Below are positions 1 to 4,659 of a stretch of 12,439 bases of DNA, piece after piece. The stretch lies in contig JAKASH010000035.1 of the NCBI GenBank assembly GCA_021828225.1, forward strand, positions 1-12,439, read 5' to 3'. The stretch comes from Acidobacteriota bacterium (lineage in GTDB: Bacteria; Acidobacteriota; Terriglobia; UBA7540). The notes under the pieces were generated by a model. It saw only the letters and a list, made by a program, of their open reading frames with translations. It ran no database searches and was not told the origin of the DNA. Each line of letters opens with the position of its first letter. Position 1 is the stretch's first letter. A program made the position numbers and the translations under genes.

Positions 1-252
1 GATATCATCCACCAGGCGCTTAAAGGCTTGTCGCCCGTGCTCGAAAGCTACAACCAGGCGTGGCGCGCGGAACTGGGCGACTACGTTAAGAGGCTGCCCG
101 GAGGCGGCCAGGAAAATCAAACGCGCAGCCGTATCGACATGATTTTCAAGGTGCCGCTGGTTTCGCGGATTGCCGGAAGAGGATTTTTGTACGGGGAGAA
201 GCCTTCGATCGGGACGCTCCTTCGATCACTCTATACAAAGCGTCTTAAATAG
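1..252 (+). CDS. C-terminal fragment, probable FAD-dependent oxidoreductase
   Basis: The frame is open from the first base of the window and ends at TAG (250-252), so this is the last 83 codons of a gene that begins to the left. The visible part has an amphipathic helical stretch (SYNQAWRAELGDYV), then a hydrophobic segment around KVPLVSRIAG and a tail with FLYGEKPS. This pattern resembles the C-terminal tail of geranylgeranyl-reductase-type flavoproteins, where a YxxAWRxELG-like helix follows the FAD-binding core. The FAD fingerprint motifs lie outside the window, so the family call is inference. If right, the cluster to its right would carry two flavoproteins, this one and the gene at 3336. 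An in-frame TTG at 28 is internal to the open frame and is not a credible start. The family is uncertain; that it is a real coding end is more secure. Confidence 0.5.
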   Translation, partial: DIIHQALKGLSPVLESYNQAWRAELGDYVKRLPGGGQENQTRSRIDMIFKVPLVSRIAGRGFLYGEKPSIGTLLRSLYTKRLK

Positions 253-303
253 CTTCGCATCGGCGCGTCAGAGCACGGCCGCTACGACAAGCTGCGCTTG
301 AAC

Positions 304-323
304 GGCCCCGATGAATCGGGGCC
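304..323 (+). terminator. Perfect 8-bp GC-rich hairpin, possible terminator
   Basis: GGCCCCGA (304-311) and TCGGGGCC (316-323) are exact reverse complements around a TGAA loop. It lies 51 bases after the stop of the upstream gene, where a terminator is expected. No T-run follows (the next bases are CTGACG), so it is not a classical intrinsic terminator. It could instead stabilise the 3' end of the transcript. Confidence 0.4.
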
Positions 324-431
324 CTGACGCAGCCAGCTCGCCTCGCAACATGCGCAATTACTTATGTCGCAGCGTACAGTTAGCAGCATTTGTAGGTCGA
401 TTGGGTTACCGGAATTTCATCTTTCTTCCGA

Positions 432-460
432 TTGATTTCGTTTTCCCTTGCCATTAACAT
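432..460 (+). promoter_or_regulatory. Candidate sigma70-type promoter for the yceI-like gene
   Basis: TTGATT (432-437) and TAACAT (455-460) are separated by exactly 17 bases. Each hexamer matches the consensus at four of six positions. It lies just upstream of the yceI-like gene, in the AT-richer part of the spacer. Transcription would begin near 467. Confidence is limited because such matches are common by chance. Confidence 0.35.
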
Positions 461-526
461 GAATGCAGGTTTTGAAAGTTGCAGGGCGTGCTCCTTGCTC
501 GAGTCGCTCTTTGTGGGGTGATTCTT

Positions 527-1264
527 CCATTGGAAAATTATAACGTCGGGTTCAATGTCTCCCTGGGTATTTGCCACGAGCGATTGCAAAGTGCTCGAAT
601 TCTTCTTCAAAACAAGTCCTTTCCGTGTATCGCAGCCTTTGCTACCCAACGGACTTTCTGGGCGCCGCTTCTGACCCTGGCGGTATTGATTGCGTGTCCA
701 TATCAGCTGCTGGCCCAGATTGCAGGTACTTATCGAGTGGACACGAAAGAAAGTCACGTTGAAATTCATCTATTCAAGGGTGGATTTCTAAGCTCGTTCG
801 GAGACAATCACTTGATAGCCCTGACTCGATTTTCCGGGATGGCGGACTTGTCCCGGACCGACCCATGGAAGGCCGAATTGTCCGGTTATGCTGCTTCACT
901 GAAGGTGATCGATCCATGGGGAAATCCGTCCGAGCGAAAGGAGGTGCAAGACACCATGCTTGGACCGGACCAGCTTGACGTCAGCCACTTCCCGATGATC
1001 GATCTTCGGTCGCTCTCCTTCGATCCTACCGGCCAGGACACAACCTGGCATCTCGTGGCCGATGTCAAGCTTCATGGCGTGACCCGCAAGGAAGAATTTT
1101 CTCTTGATTGTCACCAGATTGGGGACAAGCTCCGGATTCGTGGAAAAAAGATGCTCAACTTGACCGATTTCAACATCCAACCCTATAGCAGGGCATTTGG
1201 GGCAGTCAAGGTAAGGAATGGGTTTGAGGTCACCTACGATATCGTCCTGGATCGCGTGCACTGA
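527..1264 (+). CDS. YceI-family periplasmic (lipo)protein
   Basis: The last 180 residues read as a YceI domain, a lipocalin-like beta-barrel that in known members binds polyprenyl-type lipids. Supporting features are the opening GTYRVDTKESHVEIH, an alternating-hydrophobic beta pattern, the DLSRTDPWKAEL segment, LDVSHFPMIDLRS (the conserved D-x-x-x-[FY]-P region), a LHGVTRKEEF strand and a closing ITYD-like strand (VTYDIVLDRVH). A hydrophobic segment (APLLTLAVLIAC) precedes the domain and ends in a lipobox-like LIAC, so export by a signal peptide is likely, either lipid-anchored or cleaved after LLA. The start is uncertain because no ATG is available. TTG 527 is chosen because GGGGTGAT lies 7-8 bases upstream; TTG 479 and TTG 581 are alternatives in the same frame. 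It lies 135 bases before the ketosynthase on the same strand and may carry a lipophilic product of that cluster, which is inference. Confidence 0.82.
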   Translation, partial: PLENYNVGFNVSLGICHERLQSARILLQNKSFPCIAAFATQRTFWAPLLTLAVLIACPYQLLAQIAGTYRVDTKESHVEIHLFKGGFLSSFGDNHLIALTRFSGMADLSRTDPWKAELSGYAASLKVIDPWGNPSERKEVQDTMLGPDQLDVSHFPMIDLRSLSFDPTGQDTTWHLVADVKLHGVTRKEEFSLDCHQIGDKLRIRGKKMLNLTDFNIQPYSRAFGAVKVRNGFEVTYDIVLDRVH

Positions 1265-1270
1265 ATCGAG

Positions 1271-1300
1271 AAGTCACCGCGGCGGATCAGACCGCCACTT
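1271..1300 (+). terminator. Imperfect hairpin after the yceI-like gene
   Basis: GGCGG (1281-1285) pairs with CCGCC (1292-1296) around a six-base loop. AAGT (1271-1274) and ACTT (1297-1300) can extend the stem across a six-base bulge. It begins six bases after the yceI stop. There is no T-run, so termination is only a possibility. Confidence 0.25.
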
Positions 1301-1387
1301 CAGACGCTTCAACATTCCCGTCAGGCGACGTGCCGCCGGGATCGTTACCGTTCGAGAACCCTTTCGAGAATAAGCCGCCCGTCAAAT

Positions 1388-1394
1388 GAGAAGG
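1388..1394 (+). promoter_or_regulatory. Ribosome binding site that fixes the TTG start of the ketosynthase
   Basis: GAGAAGG lies five bases before TTG 1400. The nearby ATG at 1386 is in another frame and hits a stop after five codons. The site therefore supports the TTG, which also places the usual KHRVVVTGIG strand at the N-terminus. Confidence 0.6.
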
Positions 1395-1399
1395 TTGAA

Positions 1400-2650
1400 T
1401 TGAAGCATCGGGTTGTTGTGACAGGCATCGGGGCGGTGAGTCCCAATGGCGTGGGCCGCGAGACATTCTGGGCGGCTACCTGGCAGGGCAAGAGCGGAAT
1501 TCGCCGTATCCAGCGCTTTGACCCATCCTTTCTCCCGGTGCACATTGCCGGCGAGATTGTGGGGTTTGAGCCTACCTGCTACATCAGCGAAAAAGACGCA
1601 GCCAACGTTAGCCGTGTCGTGCCGCTGGCTATTGCCGCAGCCGACGAAGCGGTCTCCGACGCCGGACTCAATCCCTCGCAGATGACGCTGGAAGAGCTAC
1701 GCCGGATCGCGGTTCTTCTGGGTTCGGGCGGCGGCGGCCAGGAGTTTGTGGAGCATCAATATGAGCTCTACTATTCCGGGCACGTCAAACAGTGCAGCGT
1801 TTACACCATTCCTTCGGCCACCATCGGCACCCTCGCCAGCGAGATCTCAATGCGCTTCGGCTTTCGAGGGTTCAGCCATCTCATTTCGACAGGATGTACC
1901 TCGTCCACGGATGCGATTGGCTACGCCGTACAAAGCATCCGATGCGGCATGGCGGAAACGGTGGTTTGCGGGGGCGCCGATGCGCCGCTGGCCCCGCTGA
2001 TCTTGAAGGGTTTCACCCTGATGCGCATCATGACTTCTTCCTGGAACGACCAGCCGGAACGTGGCTCGCGTCCTTTTTCGGCCGATCGCGACGGCTTTGT
2101 GCTGGGCGAGGGCGCGTGGATGTTTGTTCTGGAGTGTTACGAACACGCGCGACAACGAGGCGCGCATGTTTACGGGGAAATTTCAGGTTACGGCTCGACT
2201 TGCGAGGCCTTCCATCGGGTGCGCCTGGAAGAGAACGGTGAAGAGCCGGCGCGCGCCATGCGCCTGGCGATGGAGCAGGCAGGCATTGGCTCGGAGCAGG
2301 TAGACTACGTGAATCTTCACGGGACTTCGACCGTGCTCAACGACCGCATCGAGACCCGGGCGCTCAAGCTGGCTCTGGGCAAGCGAGCCTATCACGTGCC
2401 GGCTTCAGCGCTCAAATCCATGATCGGGCATCCCCAGGGCGCTTCCGGAGCCGCCGGAGTGGCGGCGACGCTACTGGCGATGCGGGACGGGCGTGTTGCT
2501 CCCACGCTCAATCTCGACGTGCCGGACCCGGACTGTGATCTCGATTATGTGCCGCACCACTCGCGCCAGGTCGAAATTGAACATGCTATCTGCAACTGCA
2601 TTGCGTTCGGCTCAAAAAACTCTGCCCTGGTGATTTCGCGAGTCGCCTAA
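1400..2650 (+). CDS. Beta-ketoacyl synthase, KS-alpha-like (type II PKS/FabF superfamily)
   Basis: This 416-residue protein is a full-length thiolase-fold condensing enzyme that would perform decarboxylative Claisen condensation on acyl carrier protein-bound substrates in the cytosol. The triad is intact: nucleophile Cys166 in STGCTSSTDAIGYA, His307 in LHGTSTVLNDRIET, and His344 after Lys339 in KSMIGHPQGASG. Several stretches look more like KS-alpha of actinomycete aromatic PKSs than FabF: STGCTS rather than the usual GACATG-type site, GADAPLAPL, RGSRPFSADRDGFVLGEGA, MFVLE, EISGYGSTCEAFH, and PDPDCDLDYVP near the C-terminus. That comparison is from memory of the family, not a search. The start is TTG with GAGAAGG upstream. 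The methyltransferase begins 14 bases after its stop. No KS-beta (chain-length factor) or ACP is present in the window. A FabF-like role in fatty-acid synthesis is the main alternative. Confidence 0.9.
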   Translation: MKHRVVVTGIGAVSPNGVGRETFWAATWQGKSGIRRIQRFDPSFLPVHIAGEIVGFEPTCYISEKDAANVSRVVPLAIAAADEAVSDAGLNPSQMTLEELRRIAVLLGSGGGGQEFVEHQYELYYSGHVKQCSVYTIPSATIGTLASEISMRFGFRGFSHLISTGCTSSTDAIGYAVQSIRCGMAETVVCGGADAPLAPLILKGFTLMRIMTSSWNDQPERGSRPFSADRDGFVLGEGAWMFVLECYEHARQRGAHVYGEISGYGSTCEAFHRVRLEENGEEPARAMRLAMEQAGIGSEQVDYVNLHGTSTVLNDRIETRALKLALGKRAYHVPASALKSMIGHPQGASGAAGVAATLLAMRDGRVAPTLNLDVPDPDCDLDYVPHHSRQVEIEHAICNCIAFGSKNSALVISRVA

Positions 2651-2664
2651 GGGAGTCTGCAACC

Positions 2665-3348
2665 ATGCGCCGCGTCCCTTCACAAGAGTGGCTTGATGAT
2701 GACCTCGGTACACCGAGGGAGATTCATCAGAGCTTTGACGACTTGTGGCGGATCAACCGCTGGCTGGGCGGAGTTTCGGGCTCGCTTCATCTGCTTGAGC
2801 GCTATTTTGATCGTCGAGGCTCCCGCCCCGTCCGCATTCTCGATGTGGGTTCGGGCGATTCACGCATGGCAGCGCATCTGCAGGCAGAACTGGTGCGGCG
2901 CAAGCGAAGCGCGGAGTTTGTGGCCCTCGATCGCCGCCTCAGCCATCTCAGGAACGGAAACTACTCCTCGGGAAGTTTATTGCGGATTGTCGCCGATGTC
3001 TCGGACCTTCCATTTCCGAAAGAGAGTTTCGATCTGGTGATGTGCAATCTCTTTCTGCACCATTTCTCAGAGGGCGAAGCAGTGGAATTGCTCTGCCGTC
3101 TTGCAGAGATTGCGTCGGAGGCGGTGTTAATCAACGATCTCGAGCGGAATCCACTCCCTTACATTTTTATCCAGGTGGCTTGGCCGTTTGCCCGCAGCCA
3201 CATTACCCGGCATGACGGCGCAGCCAGCGTCCGTCAGGCTTACACAAAGGAGGAGCTTGAAACCCTGGCCGGACGCGCCGGTTTCAGCAGCTTTGAAGTC
3301 GAGCGCCTGCCTGTTTTTCGTCTTGGACTCACGTTATGGAAGACTTGA
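2665..3348 (+). CDS. Class I SAM-dependent methyltransferase
   Basis: The 227-residue protein has a Rossmann-type methyltransferase fold. Motif I is RILDVGSGDSRMA (about residues 57-69). The acidic residue that ends beta-2 is Asp89 in EFVALDRR. A VADVSDLPFPKESFDLVMCN stretch (109-128) covers motifs II-III of the UbiE/Methyltransf_11 type, followed by LFLHHF. The C-terminal half (INDLERNPLPYIF, SHITRHDGAASVRQAYTKEEL) resembles methyltransferases found beside polyketide synthases and flavoproteins. It probably methylates the product of the neighbouring ketosynthase on O or C, but the substrate cannot be read from sequence. GGGAG at 2651-2655 gives a ribosome binding site nine bases before ATG. 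Its 3' end overlaps the flavoprotein gene by 13 bases, so translation of the two is probably coupled. Confidence 0.88.
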   Translation: MRRVPSQEWLDDDLGTPREIHQSFDDLWRINRWLGGVSGSLHLLERYFDRRGSRPVRILDVGSGDSRMAAHLQAELVRRKRSAEFVALDRRLSHLRNGNYSSGSLLRIVADVSDLPFPKESFDLVMCNLFLHHFSEGEAVELLCRLAEIASEAVLINDLERNPLPYIFIQVAWPFARSHITRHDGAASVRQAYTKEELETLAGRAGFSSFEVERLPVFRLGLTLWKT

Positions 3349-4523
3349 AATCCACGTCTGGCATCCTGGATTTGGCCATCATCGGCGGCGGCCCCGGTGG
3401 CACTGCCGCTGCGCTTGAAGCCAGACGTCGCGGCTTGCGAGTGGCCATCTGGGAACGGGACCGCTTCCCGCGCGACAAAGTCTGTGGCGAATTCATTTCT
3501 TCCGAGGCTGTTCCTTTGCTGCAGGCTGAAATTCCCGAAGTCGTGGCTCACGGCGCGTCGATTCAGGGAGCGGAATTCGTCTCTGACAACGCTTCCACAC
3601 AGGCTTTTCGCTTGCCTCGCGCTGCCCTGGGTTTGTCGCGCCATTCACTGGACGCGGCCCTGTGGAAGGCGGTTGAAGCGGCTGGAATCGAGGCGCATGA
3701 AGGCGACTGTATCCGAAAGGTGCGGAGATTGGTTCCAGGCCGACAGCAGGAGAGCACCTGGGAAATCGAATCGGCCAACGGGAGCATCCGAAAGGCAAAG
3801 CGGCTGATCATTGCCTGTGGACGCTGGTGGACAATCGAGGGATTTCCTTCACCGGCCCGCCCGAATGGGCCTGCAAGGGCAGGAGAATGGGTGGGGGCTA
3901 AGGCCCACTTTGTCGGTATTCCACCGCGCGGAAACGTGGAGATGTATTTTTTCCGCGGCGGCTATTGTGGCCTGGCTCCTGTCGAGGACGGCGTCTACAA
4001 CGTCTGCTGCCTGGTACATTGCGATCGGGTTGGTGAAAATAGTGGTGTGCACGGGCTGAGAGATTTCGCTCCGTGGCTGGCGCAACGGTCTCGCCACCCC
4101 GCACTCGAAGCGCGTTTGCGTGGAGCGATGCAGGTATCTTCAGTCGTCGCCACCGCTCCAGTGCACTTGGCACGCGGGCGGCCAGTGCAAGGCAGCGCCT
4201 TGATGGTTGGCGATGCTTCCGGCTTCCTCGATCCCTTCACCGGCGAAGGAATCTCCATGGCCTTGCACAGCGGAAGACTGGCGGCCCAGTCGGTTGCGAA
4301 CTCTTTGTCTGAAGGATTCAGCGATGAGCAGGCGGCTGAAGTTTACCGGGAGAGCCTGACACGAGCAGTGCGTCGAAGCTACAAAGTGGCGGCCGTAGCG
4401 CGAGCCTTCATTTACGGCCCTGCCTGGGTGCAGAGTTTGGTTACAGCGCCGCTTCCATTGATTGGAAAACGGTTGGTTCGTGAGACGCGCTGGCGCCGCA
4501 GTGGGGAAGTGAGGCTCAATTAG
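3336..4523 (+). CDS. FAD-dependent oxidoreductase (geranylgeranyl-reductase/halogenase-like)
   Basis: This 395-residue flavoprotein has the dinucleotide-binding fingerprint LAIIGGGPGGTAAALEARRRG (GGGPGG at 17-22) with the ribose-binding acid Glu40. Next comes RDKVCGEFIS (46-55), a signature of the geranylgeranyl reductase/tryptophan-halogenase-like superfamily, and SRHSLD (101-106). GDASGFLDPFTGEGI (292-306) is the second FAD motif. EWVGAKAHF, EMYFFRGGYCGLAPVEDG and NVCCLV are typical of flavoproteins encoded beside polyketide synthases and methyltransferases. It probably reduces, oxidises or hydroxylates the cluster's product. The Trp-x-Trp-x-x-Ile motif of true flavin halogenases is not evident, so halogenation is unlikely. 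It has no clear Shine-Dalgarno of its own and starts inside the methyltransferase gene, which fits coupled translation. It is the last + strand gene before the convergent RNase gene. Confidence 0.88.
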   Translation: MEDLKSTSGILDLAIIGGGPGGTAAALEARRRGLRVAIWERDRFPRDKVCGEFISSEAVPLLQAEIPEVVAHGASIQGAEFVSDNASTQAFRLPRAALGLSRHSLDAALWKAVEAAGIEAHEGDCIRKVRRLVPGRQQESTWEIESANGSIRKAKRLIIACGRWWTIEGFPSPARPNGPARAGEWVGAKAHFVGIPPRGNVEMYFFRGGYCGLAPVEDGVYNVCCLVHCDRVGENSGVHGLRDFAPWLAQRSRHPALEARLRGAMQVSSVVATAPVHLARGRPVQGSALMVGDASGFLDPFTGEGISMALHSGRLAAQSVANSLSEGFSDEQAAEVYRESLTRAVRRSYKVAAVARAFIYGPAWVQSLVTAPLPLIGKRLVRETRWRRSGEVRLN

Positions 4524-4567
4524 ACTGACAGAACAGAGGGAATTGCAAAACGGCGGGTTGCAAAAGC

Positions 4568-4594
4568 CCCGGGCCAGTTCGAGACTGACCCGGG
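4568..4594 (-). terminator. Intrinsic terminator for the RNase E/G gene; possibly bidirectional
   Basis: CCCGGGCCAGT (4568-4578) and ACTGACCCGGG (4584-4594) form an 11-pair stem around the loop TCGAG. The one imperfect position is a C/A mismatch on the + transcript but a G-U pair on the - transcript. On the - strand the stem is followed by GCTTTTGC (AAAA at 4562-4565 on +). It lies 66 bases after the RNase stop and 45 after the flavoprotein stop, exactly between the convergent operons. Confidence 0.7.
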
Positions 4595-4659
4595 AATTCG
4601 ATACTTCGTGAACCTTGCAAAACTGGAGAAGCACAGCCAGAAGGGCTGGCTTCCCACCC

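Larger units (their letters stand above)
253..526. other. Intergenic spacer, AT-richer than its surroundings
   Basis: The spacer separates the flavoprotein fragment from the yceI-like gene. It holds a perfect hairpin (304-323) and a sigma70-like promoter candidate (432-460). From about 360 onward it is visibly richer in A and T than the flanking genes. A short minus-strand reading frame ending in STYKCC (380-460) also lies here, but it lacks a convincing ribosome binding site and is discussed only as a finding. Confidence 0.5.

Noticed and set aside
380..769. 129-codon minus-strand frame overlapping the yceI-like gene
   Set aside because: It is largely antisense to a gene with a clear domain, has no ribosome binding site at its start and resembles no family. 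Only its short C-terminal end is kept as a speculative peptide.
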